Shown piece after piece: positions 44,782 to 56,368 of a stretch of DNA of 64,000 bases. The stretch's first letter is position 1. Every line of letters begins with the position of its first letter. The DNA is taken from the NCBI GenBank assembly GCA_944990035.1, contig CALYLX010000098.1:1-64000 (forward strand), in the 5' to 3' direction. Origin of the DNA: Clitopilus passeckerianus. Its lineage: Eukaryota; Basidiomycota; Agaricomycetes; Agaricales; Entolomataceae. Under the pieces are notes generated by a model that made no database searches, was not told the origin of the DNA, and worked only from the letters and a program-made list of their open reading frames with translations. The translations under genes and the position numbers were made by a program.

Positions 44782-46091
44782 TTAAATCGAACCATTCGTG
44801 TTCTCTTCATGACATCCACTGAAGGAAATCCTCAAGCCATTTTGACGTTCAATTCTCCACAGGTCATCCTTCATATTCTCCTCAATTGTCTTCATCTCCG
44901 CCCTCGTCCATCTACCCGGCTGTCCAAACACGAGAGAAAGGAGGGGAAGTTGCTCTCTTTCGAGAAGAGCGGCCTCGATAGGGAGAAAATTGAAACTGAT
45001 CATGTAGGCTCGAGACATTGAAGAAAGGTCCATCGGCATCATCCAGAAATCGAGAGTCAATGAAGCGAATACTTCTGACCTGATTGACCGTATCATGGAC
45101 ATCAGCCAAACGTTCTGACACCTTTCGAAGGGGTAAATGGGAAAAGTCGCAATCCTAAGTGACTGGAGATTGGGCGTATCCTCGAAGGAAATTGGCAGGG
45201 TAAAGGCTAGTTGTTTTCTCGTCCTCAGTTCGACCTTCGGGATTATGATATTAGGCGAGACTTACTTGGCTGGAACTGCCCTTCCCCACAAGCATACTCC
45301 GCAATGTCCAAAGAAATAGTTGTTAGAGTGTGGCTGAGGTGGTCGAGTAGGCGAGCTGCCTTGGATAAGTCGCCCATTGAGTCTATGTATTTCATTCTGA
45401 GTACCTGTATGCTAGCCTGAGAGTTAAGCATACAGGTGATCAGTGGATTGTCAGACGCCGGGAAGGTGAAATGTATTTCATGGAGAGACGGGGGAAACGT
45501 CCATTCGACATCTTCGGCGAGGTCATTGAAATACAAGCCCCCAAATTCGAGGTATTGTATGTGAGGGAATGGACCGGCGCTGAAGTTGAGGGCCTCGAAT
45601 GCGGAGGGGAATGCGATGTGTTCGAATGATAGTCTTTTCACTGTCCGGATAGCTGGCAGCATTTCCAGAGATTCCTTGTCCATCCGATCCCATTTGATGT
45701 GGGACAGGCTGAGGTGAACCACGTTGAGGAGATGAGCAAGCTCAGGCAAGACCTTGTCCTTCATATGACGGTACTGTCCCTCTATATACCCAAATGGTCG
45801 TTCAATGCCCCGACGGTCGTAGAGAAAGAAATCCTGTTCTTCAGGGCCGCTAAGATATACGTTTTGAACGTATCTCGGAAGTGTAGAGTATTCAGCATGA
45901 AGTAACTCAGTGAAGGCGTCATTTCGTGGTTGGTGTAATTGCTTCCCATGCAATGGAATTGTGTGGCCAGCGAAAAATCGAGACCGCAGTCGCGCCGGCC
46001 AATAGCGCGAGACCAGGCAAGACGAGCCCAGCATCTGGATAGGCAGGTTGTCCATGACATAGTCCTGCAAGTCAAGGGGAATCTCCACCAT
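44782..46091 (-). CDS. F-box-like protein, family alpha, 416 aa
   Basis: Exons (minus): 46091-45266 and 45206-44782, 59 bp intron (GTAAGTCT...ACTAG); total 1251 nt. Begins MVEIPLDLQDYVMDNLPIQ and SCLVSRYWPARLRSRFF, an F-box-like start matching the genes at 16384 and 18043. Then STLPRYVQNVYLSGPE, a leucine-rich middle (LLNVVHLSLSHIKWDR, TVKRLSFEHIAF) and the C-terminal AALLEREQLPLLSLVFG. Its 3' end faces that of membrane-protein copy G. An upstream in-frame ATG at 46142 adds 17 residues; the shorter start fits the relatives. Confidence 0.75.
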
Positions 46092-46539
46092 GGTCCAACT
46101 ATGTTGGTATGAAATGACACCTTGAGAGTGGTGGGCGATCACAAAGCTTCATAGATTGTAGATAAGGCTGACGCGCCAAAATCTGATCTAAACAAAGGTA
46201 CAGTGCGTACTGTATACTCCACGTTGAACATTCTGGTCATTGTCGCTATCAAAGAATAGAGTATCAACAACAGGAATCATACAGGCAATAAGGACTATGA
46301 GAATTATAGGTAGGGCCTTTTCATGTATATGGTACCGGGGCCTCCCTGGCCGTAATGGAAGAGGTAGAGTCAACGATAGTCAAGCATGCAAATTCGGGCG
46401 GAGAAACAATGATAGGCGGCATGTGAATGGAGATGAGGGTTCAGAAAAGGCAGTAGAACGAATATAACTATTGCAAAGGATATCGTGTATGATAGTATGG
46501 AAAATTGGGTCTAGTCACTAGAAGTCAACCCAGGCAAGA
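46092..46539. other. Intergenic between the F-box gene and gene H
   Basis: About 450 bp holding the 5' flank of the F-box gene and the 3' flank of gene H; nothing else seen. Confidence 0.4.
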
Positions 46540-48568
46540 TTAGCGCCAGCGACGAGGCGGTGCAGGCAACCTGGAGGCGAATCCCTTTTGGGCAGGATTG
46601 CTGGTGGTACGAGCTGATTCTGAGGGAGGCCCAGCAGTCTTCGTCCTCATACCAGAGGGAATGGCCGCTCGAGGTTTCTGCTCCTTTCCTGTGCGAACAG
46701 GTACGCGAGGTGGTGGAATGTTCTCCTTCCCGACTGTTTTCTTCGGAGCCCCAATGGATGGAGGCTTAATAGCGGGCTTCTTGACGACAACCGGTATGGA
46801 GGCGGGTCGTTTCTCTGCTTTTCTCTGCTCTCCTGGTTGCTAGCGAAGGCACCACGACCTGAATCCGCTAGTGGTGAACGCTTGATCCTGGGATAGGTAG
46901 TGCTAGCGCAGGTCTCCTCTCCTCCAACTCTGGGCCCGATAGGGCAGGGGCTGCGTGGGCCAGCTTCTCTGGCGTTGTCCTGGGCGATCATTCGGCCGAG
47001 CTGTTCCATCGCCTTGTCAAGGGTGTCGCAATCCTCCTTGTGCCCAATCTCGAATGCGGTAAGCCCACGGGAGTCTTGGCTGTTGTGCAAGGAACCTATG
47101 TCGTAATGGCTATTGACGGAGAGATTCGTGACCATGGAGTGTTCGTCGCAGCTATCGAGTTCCTCGTCATCATTCTTTGCGCATTCATCGACAGAGTTGT
47201 CGTTTTCTGGTATTTCATCATGTTCCTTGTTGTGCTCCTATCGTCAAACGTTTGAGTAAACCATACACAGAGGGATGCAGTAAGAAACTGACGTCGTTGA
47301 AGTGGGAAATCTCCAGCTTGGGTGCGTCACAGCCTGCGCTCGCCATTGAGCGAGGGGCATCTACCACAAAAGCAACAGGTTCCTACGAGCAATGTTGAGC
47401 ATTCGAGTGGGCTCATTATTCAGAAACCTAGCTCACCTCGTAAGAAGTACGTTCATCCTTGAAAACAGGAGCAGCAAGCGAATCCGTCTGGACGGCAGTA
47501 CTAGTAAATCTCCTGGGAACAGTCTACAATTCGAAATTCTCAGTGCGTCATCTTGGAAAACGAGAGGAGATGTGACGAACCATGAGCTGGAGTAAACTTT
47601 CAGGAATTGCACCAACGGTGGCCACTCGTTTCTTAGTGGCGGAACGTTGAACGCCTGCAACACGGATGGGGGGGCTCATCCATGGAGGCATGTTCGAAGT
47701 AAAGGAAGAGGGTTTCTTAGCATTTGAAACCTAGAAGCCAGTTAAGCATACTGGTAGGCAATTTAGATGAGAAAACGTTACTGACCTTGACATCCTTCCC
47801 TGCCACCAAATTCCCAACTTGCAACTTTGCAACGGACCTGCGAGCTTGCGCAGATCGACCAGCTGAAACGACTGGGGTGGTGAAATCGAGTTTGGCGAGG
47901 ACTTCCGAATTCTCGTCGTCAACGGAGGCATTGGTATGGTCTATTCCTAAGCTTTCTTCCAAGCCAGCCTGACATGAGTACGTAGCTGGACGAACATGAC
48001 GACCAGCTTGACAAGCAACGATTCCGGGGACACTTCCACCGCCCCCTGGGCCATTGTGGACATACTGAACGACATTGTTGATATTCCAAACTTGAACCGG
48101 ACTAGGTTCAACATGACCGAAGAGAGGGTGGCGAACAGGGGTATCTGGTCCATTCCGAAATCTGAACCAGCTGCGGTCGTCCTTTTTCTTGACGGCGACG
48201 GGAGTGTCTATGAGGGTGTTTTCCTCAAATTGGGGGCCAATGGACATGCCGTGTTGGATGCGTTCTTCATCTCACTTCTGGGAGCGGTGACGCAAGTGAG
48301 CTGAAAGCACCAGTGTGGTAATGAGAACTACGCCCGGGATAAGGGGCGGTGGTGGGGTTTGAACACTGTAGGCAGCGGGAATAGATGCTGGGATGGTACG
48401 AGTGGCATGGGAAAAACCAGGAGGGAGAGTAAAGGGGATCGGGGCGGCGTTGAGGCTGGGTATACGCTGAATGACCGACGAGCCAATGGTTGGCACCCGA
48501 ATGATCTTGCGATGAAAGGCAGACAGCCACGTTATGGCTTGAAGGTATGAAACCACGAATGACGCCAT
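46540..48568 (-). CDS. Unrecognised multi-exon gene H (paralogue of gene I), KEN-box protein
   Basis: Paralogous to 56369-59556 over most of its length. It starts MASFVVSYLQAITWLSAFH with a hydrophobic N-terminus and a second hydrophobic stretch (LIPGVVLITTLVLSAHL). After an in-frame TGA near 48268 it continues IQHGMSIGPQFE, RFRNGPDTPVRHPLFG and SPVQVWNI. Further exons carry IRVAGVQRSATKKRVATVG, EPVAFVVDAPRSM, then DKAMEQLGRMIAQDNA. The last exon is basic with KTVGKENIPPPR (a KEN degron-like motif), ending APPRRWR at 46540. Splice sites GTCAGT/CTTCTAG, GTTCGTC/TCCCAG and GTGAGCT/TCGTAG join in frame. The TGA may be an intron I missed, a read error or real. No known domain seen. KEN-type motifs can mark APC/C substrates, which here is inference only. 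Confidence 0.5.
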
Positions 48569-48599
48569 TTTGTCGAAGGGTGGTTGACTTTTTCTTGGG

Positions 48600-48870
48600 G
48601 TCTTGCTGTCGAGGGTGCTGGTCGGTGGTCCGGTTGGGAGAGATTGGGATACGACCTAGGCCAGATTTTTGCATAAGGAATAGGGGAAGTTGAGGATTGG
48701 ACTGCATGTTGCTCCCATAAGCCTTGAGAGCTCCATGATTGGTCGCGTCAATCTGCTTGGGCTCAGATGGAATATCGGTTGAGGATAGAATTGCATTTTG
48801 CTTGGAATGGCTCTGCCTAAGGTATGCGATTGGTGGGCGCCGGCTAAAGCGAGTTTATGGTCCGGGACGT
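48600..48870. repeat. Upstream block shared with gene I
   Basis: The sequence upstream of gene H (GGATTGGACTGCATGTTGCT, then GCTCAGATGGAATATC) resembles 59557-59780 upstream of gene I (CCATTGGACTGGATATTGCT, then CTTAGATGGAACCC). The duplication therefore includes the promoter side. 48871-49855 shows nothing else I can support. Confidence 0.5.
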
Positions 48871-49855
48871 TCAAAAAATCAAGGGGATCCCGGGACGCTA
48901 TCGTGTGGCTTGATGAGGACCGCTATTTAGCGGACACGACAAACGCCAGACCGTTGTGTCGTTTTTGCGCAAGTTGCCCCATAACGTCGTCTTGGGATGC
49001 TAGATAGACCACATGTTAGTCTCTCCGATTTCACAGGGACACTGGGAAACACTTGCCTGGGATGCCGAAGTCGTGAGACCCGAAAAGGGATGCCGCTGCC
49101 TTGAAGCAGGACCTCACAAAGAGATTTGGGCGGAGACCTCCCGATGGTGCATCAAGCACTTCATGCTGCGCTGAGAAATGCAGCGGTGGCTTCCACAAAT
49201 GCACTCATAAGGACACCAAAACCAAGCGGCTTGAAGATGATTGTCGTACGGCCGAACGAGGGAGGAGCATGGTGCGCAATGTCATTGACAACTGAGAGTG
49301 ATGGGTGGCAAGCTTGTTAGCAATGACAGTAGTTCCACGAGAATAGTCATACATACCTATTCCAGGGTCCATAAGTGAATGTAGCTGTGTTGCTCGTTCG
49401 GTCGTCGGGTGTTTTGCAGGTTATCTGCAAACGGAGCTGGTGAGTCTCGTGAAATTCTGGGATACACTTATGAGACTTCTTACATCGTTTGAGGCAGTTT
49501 TCCAGTTTCAGGTATTAGCTGGGCATTGGATCCTAGTATTTGTGCGATTTCGTTCTCCTTGGAAGAGATGCGACAGTTGGCTTCATGGCATTAAATGGCG
49601 GCGTTTCGGCCCAGACGTTTTGTTTCTTGGGTCTAAGTCATAGCTGTGTGCAAATGGTTTGATATCATAGTCGAAGGTTCTGAGTAAACGGAGGGGTCCA
49701 TTGTGACTTCGTGGAGGTACAGTCGAAGTTGAATTGCGTTGACTGAATGGCGGATGGTAACCGTAAAAGTGTAAAAGTTCCCACGGGACATCCGGCCCGG
49801 TGCGCTGCCAATGAAGCTGCCGAATCCCGACAGTCTGCTTTCCACCGCTATTTTC

Positions 49856-51028
49856 ATGGATAGCCTCCCCAATGAGGTCCTGGACGCCATACTTGGCAAT
49901 CTCGGAGGTGCAATTGGGTTCGTGATAGCCAACAAAATCAAAACTCCGAAGAGATCAGACCTTGGAACCTGTCGCCTCGTTTCCACCCGTTTTCAGAGAT
50001 CCAAAGCTGTCTGCGACAATTGGCATCGCAACTGTAAAGTTGTGCTCCACAGGGATGACACAGGGGGAATACTACAGCTGCAGCAGCTGCTTTACGCATC
50101 GCTCTCTACACTTGGACCTCTCGTGAGATGGCTCGTCTTGATAACACGCTCGACCGCGAAGTCAGCCAAGGGGGGCAGTTAATTCTGTATCTCCAATATC
50201 GTTTCTCGCCTGCTAAGCATTGAGTTCCTCGAAATACGAAAGCTATCATGGGGAGATCTCGACCGCGCAAGCTGGTCTGTTTTATACGCCTTCCCCCACA
50301 TTTCTAGTGTTGCGATCCACAAATCTACATTCCCCACCATCAATGACTTCCTCTCCGTCGCTATTGTGCCCTCCGGCGTACGTACGAACATTAAAGTGAA
50401 ACTCATGAATGTTGAGGTGGAAGATGCTAGTATCCCACCCACGGGCTGGGATATCTCTGCGATATCTTCTCTCGAAACCGAAGAGATTGGGCCCAACTTC
50501 GCGACGCAGCTGATTTCTCATCTATCGGGGCTTAATCCCCGGGTAAAGGAAATCCAGGCAGCCTTAGATAACAAGGTTTCCTTCGAATCTATGAAACCCT
50601 TGATACCTGCTTGCGGATGCCATCTCAAACAGCTTCAGTTGCGTCTACCTGAAGGTGCTGTCGGTTGACCTTTACGTCTCGTACTTCGACTGACTATTTC
50701 AATTGTAAGAGCATCATTTCTCCTCACTTTCTCTGTCCACCAACACCAACCTAACTGACCTCAATTTCACAATGGTCGTTTGTCCTCGGGATAGCCCTCA
50801 GAATGGTGTTCTTGTCTTCCCGAATCCACTCTTAAAGACGCTCTCTACCATCATTCCACCTCACTCAAATCTCTATCGCTCAATTTTCGCGTGCCCATAT
50901 ACCCAGATCATCCGGAACCGGACCGATTCGAGTTGTTGAAACCTAGCAATTTGGACACTTTGGAAAGCCTTCTTCTCGCACTTTGCGGGCGTGAAAATCT
51001 TCCAGAGCTACGAATATCTATGTGGTGA
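49856..51028 (+). pseudogene. F-box-like gene, family beta, interrupted (copy 5)
   Basis: ATG 49856 opens MDSLPNEVLDAILGNLGG, DLGTCRLVSTRFQRSKAV and NWHRNCKVVL. TAA at 50180-50182 replaces the Gln codon of the intact paralogue (STQFSIS there, S-stop-FCIS here). The same frame then stays open for 160 codons: WGDLDRASWSVLYAF, TNIKVKLMNVEVEDAS, PPTGWDISAIS to QLRLPEGAVG. The last exon begins near 50740 (TNTNLTDLNFTMVV) and has a frame change before HSTSLKSLSLNFRV, ending RISMW. A single C-to-T change explains the first break. Confidence 0.65.
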
Positions 51029-53029
51029 CACGGCTACCGCCGAGTATACCCGATATTTGTTGAAATTTAATGATTTTAATGAATACATACTATCGTTATC
51101 TACCTACTACGATTGATTTAAAAGTAAACGGAATTCCCTGGAATGCAGAACAATGCCGACGAGAATGAAGACCATTGTCGAGATTGAGGCATTTGAGACG
51201 GATTCGAGCTCCGACTGATGGGCAGCATCCCATTCGCCCGGACGCGCGTCGGAGATCAATCAACTTCACGGACCGACCGGCAAAGTTCATCGCGTCTACT
51301 ATTCAACGCCGGAACTTTGAATATTTTTCCAAGTTTTCGAGAGCACGTCATTCTGGACCTCTCATAAACTATTACAGCACCTTTCCTAACATATAAGGAA
51401 GGCCGCCGAGGTTGCCGGACGCCAAGAGATTTAACTTTACATGGTCTGTGCGTAGTTCTTTGTAGTATAAAAGTTGTAGATAGCACATTGCGCGGAATTC
51501 AAGTATTCGATAGCCCAGATTCGGTATCACAACTGCGGGTGTGTTACTTAGATTTGAGACTGCGCGAAGCCTTCGATCTCGAGACTTATATTAGTTTTGT
51601 GATCATTTGATTACTGAGGGATTCTAACTGAAATATATTCAATTCTACACATACATATACATTGTTCATCACTACCTAAGGGTATTTCGGTGTACAGAAT
51701 GATATTCTACACGAGGCCCACGAATTCGGAGTCGTTAGTTGTGGTTTTAGTGGTTAGTGAGGTTGGGTTAGCTCGACTCTCGCTATCTTATCTAGCCGCC
51801 GCTGACACGGCACTGCCGTATATACATCTAAAATTGCGCATTTCTGTGTATTTTATATGTATTACATTCCACCCTAATGAATATTATTGGACAAACGAAG
51901 CCTGGAAGTGAGCTCCGAACTGTCCAGGATCAGCACGAGTTATCTCGATGCCTGACGAAACAAGGAGATGAATTCCTTATGCACGGTGTTAAGGTCCGCT
52001 TCATCCGGAGAAGCTTCGGCATTGATTGCCTGCGATTCCATATGGGCAACGGATTTATCGGAGGCATGAAATGATGGTACTTCACCTTGCCGGCCCGGCA
52101 TAGAGGGAAGATCATCTGGAGACCCCGTCCTCGAAATGTGTATTGCGCCATAAAATACACGTGAACTTGCGATTGTACCGGCTTAGATATGCCAAGGAAA
52201 AGCTATTCTTAGTTTCTCTGAGTCATGCTATGTCTCCAACCAATCAGGATCCTCGTCTCGATAGGCACCAGCGCGGTCCATCAATCTCCGAGGTTTCTCT
52301 CCATTTCTCAAGTATTGGGCCTCACAACAGGTTTTCATACTCATGATGGATGTTTTACCGGAGCATTCACATGAAAGAACCCACCTGCCGACTTCCAGAA
52401 TATTCTATTTATTTCCTATTGTAGACACAACCATTTTGTATAAGTACTGTAGCATGAGCGGGAAAACCCCCCAAGTAATCGAGAGACCGAATTCGAGCAT
52501 TACCTGTGTTGTGACTGCTTTAGATTCCTATTTGCGAGCGCTTCGACCAAAGAAACTGCGGGTTCTAAGGTCATTTGAGTTATATTGAAGGATTTCACTT
52601 GCGTGCGCACGAGTTTATTTGATTTGCATTCAAAATCTTCGATTTTGAACTACCTACTACATTTCACGGCTATATTACGCTCGTGCTAAGTGTATCTACG
52701 GTGTCTATTGGTTCATATAAGCCCCATCGAACTCGTGTTGTGTGTGGTTTGAGTGTTAGTGTTTGTGGATAGAGTTTTCTCTTTCACGCACCTTTAGCTT
52801 CATTTCACGCGCTTCGCATCACCGCTTACCTCTTCAGTGGACACAATTGATGGTTTTTCCAAGTGACACGGAGGGTTTCAAGAAGCTCTGAAGGCGCCTT
52901 TCCCAACATTAGTCGCGAATGAAAAGCTGTCCGTAGCTCTCACGAATTAGTACCGACCACCCAAACTTCTTACGTTGACGGCAAATCCTCTGCCCCTGAT
53001 CGTTTTGCCCAGGATACGAGTCTGATGGA
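51029..53029. other. AT-richer gene-poor stretch
   Basis: About 2 kb without a convincing frame on either strand. Visibly richer in A/T than the flanks, especially 51580-51900 and 52560-52720. No transposon ends recognised. Confidence 0.4.
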
Positions 53030-54110
53030 GGGAAGAAGCAGAATTAATTCCGGCTGTCAGCGGACCAAACCCTTCCAGCGATCCAAAGCTGACTGTCACA
53101 ATTGGCTACGCGACTGTCAGGTTGTAATTCCTAGAGAGAGATTATTACGATTGCGGGAGCTTCTCTTGGCCCGTTGTTGAAATGGCTCTTGGTGGCAGGT
53201 ACCTGGAGGAGCGGTGCCGGGAAAGGTTCTCAGTTCCATATATCCGATATCGTTTCCTGCCTCGAGAATCTCGAGACGTTGGAACTTGGAGGGTTGTTGT
53301 GGGACGACCTCGATCGTGAAAGCCAGTCTGCATTGTGTGCCTTGAAGCCTGAGGCGCATTCGCTGCGTCAAGATATCCCGTACCAAATTTCCCGCGATCG
53401 ATGATTTCTTATCGGTTGTCATTGGACTCCCCGGGTTGCGTCCTACTTTGACAGTTAAGATTCGTCTTGTTGAATGGGGAGATCCTGCCAAATCATCTCG
53501 CGAGTGGGATATTGCTTCGATCCCCTCCTTAAAGATACAGTAAAGTGGGTTGACGTCGAAACAATAAGGCTGCTTTCACATTTGGAAAAACTGAACCCCC
53601 CAAGTCAATGTAATCCGCGCTCTCTACCGGGATAACGACGCGTGCCTCGAGCCTTCGAAAACCTTCATACCTGGTTGCGGTATCCATCTCAACGAACTCG
53701 ATCTGCATCTACCTGAGGGTACTGTCTACTATCTACCCGTCAAACATCGTGTTGCTCACAGCTATAATTCATCAGGTAGCTCAGGCTCTTTCCTCCCAAT
53801 ATCACTTTTCATCAGCACCCACTTAACACGCATCAAATTCGCATTTCACGTCTATCCTCGGAGTAATGTCTTAAAACTTGAAGTCCCAGATGCACTCATA
53901 GAGACACTTTCGACTCTCCATTCCACCTCCCTCAGAGGCCTTGCTATCCACTTCTCTGAAAATCATGATGAAGAGGAAGGTGAAGATGATTGAGGGCAGG
54001 GATTGCACCTCAGGACCCAATAATTTCCGCCGTTTAGAAAGTACTCTTTGTATGCGTTGTGGGCAAGAAAATTTTCCGATGTGGATATAACTTGGGAGAG
54101 GAAATGGTGG
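53030..54110 (+). pseudogene. F-box-like gene, family beta, broken (copy 6)
   Basis: The F-box start is lost. From about 53070 the family is visible in shifting frames: FQRSKA, NWLRDCQVVI, then KWLLVAGTWRSGAGKG and FHISDIVSCLENLETLEL, DDLDRESQSALCAL, FPAIDDFLSVVIGLPG and SREWDIASIPSL. A frameshift at the six-C run 53596-53601 separates HLEKLNP from QVNVIRALYRDND. The last exon reads ISTHLTRIKFAFHVYP and LIETLSTLHSTSLRGLAIHF, then stops early. Several independent breaks, so a true pseudogene even if the homopolymer one is an error. Confidence 0.65.
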
Positions 54111-54741
54111 AGGAACCCGTATAAGAACTTCGAGCGAGCTTGAGAGGCTGATCTCCCCGTATTAGTCGAGCAGGGCAAGTTATAGTTTCGTTCCTACACA
54201 TGCTAGCAATAAACAACCGGCTGCGAAGTCGCTCGTACGCAAATATGAAATATGGATAGTTATGCTGCATGTTGAATGTAACGCATGTCTCCTCGCCTTT
54301 GAGCCAAAGCCGATGATGTGGGTTAAATAAAAGGAAATAACAACCATGATTGTGAATAAGATTAGATATGAAAGCCCTGCGTTTCTCAGGCATTTCTTTT
54401 AAACCGCCCCGTTAGCAATTTGAGCTGGCTGCTCAGACAAGTTGAAAGAGATCAATTGGCAGTTCATATTTGTACGGCTCCTGACGTAGACCTGAGGCCT
54501 GAGCCGTAGACTGGTGACTCATGCAGGAAAGCTCCCGCAGAAAGAATGCTGCTAGAACCTGAACCAGCCCATGAAATTATCAACATTCCCATGCCCGATG
54601 ACGGTCCGCCGTTCCGATTTTGGCAAGACCGTTGAACTCTCATCGATTCATCGACCCATCATCGATTATCATGCACGTTTGGTCACGCTTTCGAGATCAA
54701 GCTTAAGGATAACACGCTACTCCATAGTCATCGACGCCATC

Positions 54742-56001
54742 ATGAAAGATCTCCCCAACGAGGTCCTGAATCTCATCCTTGGCAACCTTGAAGGCGCCAT
54801 TGGGCCTACGATACCTAGTCGGCGGAACAAATCTGACCTAGGCACTGGCCGCCTCGTCTGTACCCACTTTCAACGCTCCAAAGCTGTACAAGACAACTGG
54901 CTACGCAACTGCGAGCTCTATATCGACTACTACAACAGCACATTGCACTTGCAACAGCTCCTCACCTCGCCTCTGTCCACGCTTGGATTATCGGTGAAGG
55001 CTCTCGCGGTTAGAGGGCATGGGAAGTCTGCAACACGGAGCACTCAATTCAGTATCTCTGAGGTGGTATCGCGCCTTGTAAACATCAAGTCCCTGAGACT
55101 TGTAATGTTTTCATGGGAGGAGCTTGACCTTAAAAGCCAGGCTTCCTTGTGCGCTTTGAGCTGCGTTTCCTGCATTGGGATACACTCCATCAAATTTCCC
55201 ACCATCAACGAATTTCTGTCTGCTGTTGTGGGCCCTCCAGGAGTGCGTTCTAACATGACACTCGAATTGAGTTCGGTGGAGCTGAAGGATTACACCTTTC
55301 CGCCTCGGGAATGGGATATCTCCTCGGCCTCCTCTCTCGGGATAATCTCCCTTGACCGTAATCTTGCGGGACTCATGTCTCACCTGGCCAAGCTAAACCC
55401 CCAGCTAAATGCTATAAAGGCATACTATCCTAATAGCCATGCTTCTTTCGTACACCTCGAATCCTTGATATCTAATTGTGGATCATATCTCAATGAGCTC
55501 CGTTTACATCTACCTAGAGGTATCATCCATTAACTCATTCTCAATCTCAACTCCCGCTCACACCTATTTCACTCGACAGATGGCGTTTTTACTTCAGTAT
55601 CTCTCGCCACCAACACTCAGTTGCGACTCATCGAATTTGAGATGACCGTCGATCCCCGAGACGATATCTTTTATTTTCCGAATGCACTCGTGGAGACATT
55701 TTCGACTCTCAGTTCCACCACTTTAAAAAGGCTTGTTGTCCGCTTTGATGTGGAGGGAGATCCAGGCGAAGGTGATGACCAATGTCACTTAAAACCGGCT
55801 GATTTTCGTCCCCTTGAACGTATTCTTCTCGAGCGTTGCGAGAAAGAACACCTTCCAGCGGTGGAGATAGAGATATTTCTGGAGAGCGCGCATGGCGCGT
55901 TGTTTCCGCCGGAGGATACAGGAGGTTTTGAAGAAGGCTTGAGCGCTCAACTCCCTGTACTTACAAAGCAGAACAAGTTGCAGTTTTGTTTCTCCAATTA
56001 A
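54742..56001 (+). CDS. F-box-like protein, family beta, the intact copy, 399 aa
   Basis: Exons 54742-55519 and 55580-56001 with a 60 bp intron (GTATCATC...TCGACAG); total 1200 nt. Starts MKDLPNEVLNLILGNLEG, then DLGTGRLVCTHFQRSKAV and NWLRNCELYI; the first 45 residues fit an F-box-like motif. The rest is leucine-rich (FSISEVVSRLVNIKSLRL, LVMFSWEELDLKSQ, LISNCGSYLNELRLHL) with the C-terminal exon TNTQLRLIEFEMTV to TKQNKLQFCFSN. This is the only uninterrupted member of seven in the window. An upstream in-frame ATG at 54571 adds 57 residues not shared with relatives, so 54742 is preferred. Likely SCF adaptor; substrate unknown. Confidence 0.75.
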
Positions 56002-56368
56002 CTATACAAGGCGCCGAGTCATAGCGGAAAACGTAACATAGCATCCCTCTGCGTTTGAATGAAAATGTATTCGACTGCAATTCAATCCTTCGAACTGCTG
56101 GAGTATATAAGGCTACTGATATGAAGCCTAACTTAGAAGTATGGATGGAATTACGGACGCCAAATGAAATAGGTTACGAAGCAGAGACGCCCGAAGGCCA
56201 ACCACTTCATCAACACCTCCGGACGACAGAAGGCTATAACTTCTAAAGAAGGAAATAATCACTAGGACGAAGCTATATAGAAAGAGAAGGTACACGAAGA
56301 ATCACTAAGAAGTGCAGACATTGTCTAGTACCGAAACAGAACATAGATAATAATAAAAACAATGATGT

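Noticed and set aside
51029..53029. Possible transposon in the AT-richer stretch
   Set aside because: No terminal repeats, target-site duplications, reverse transcriptase or transposase motifs found by eye.
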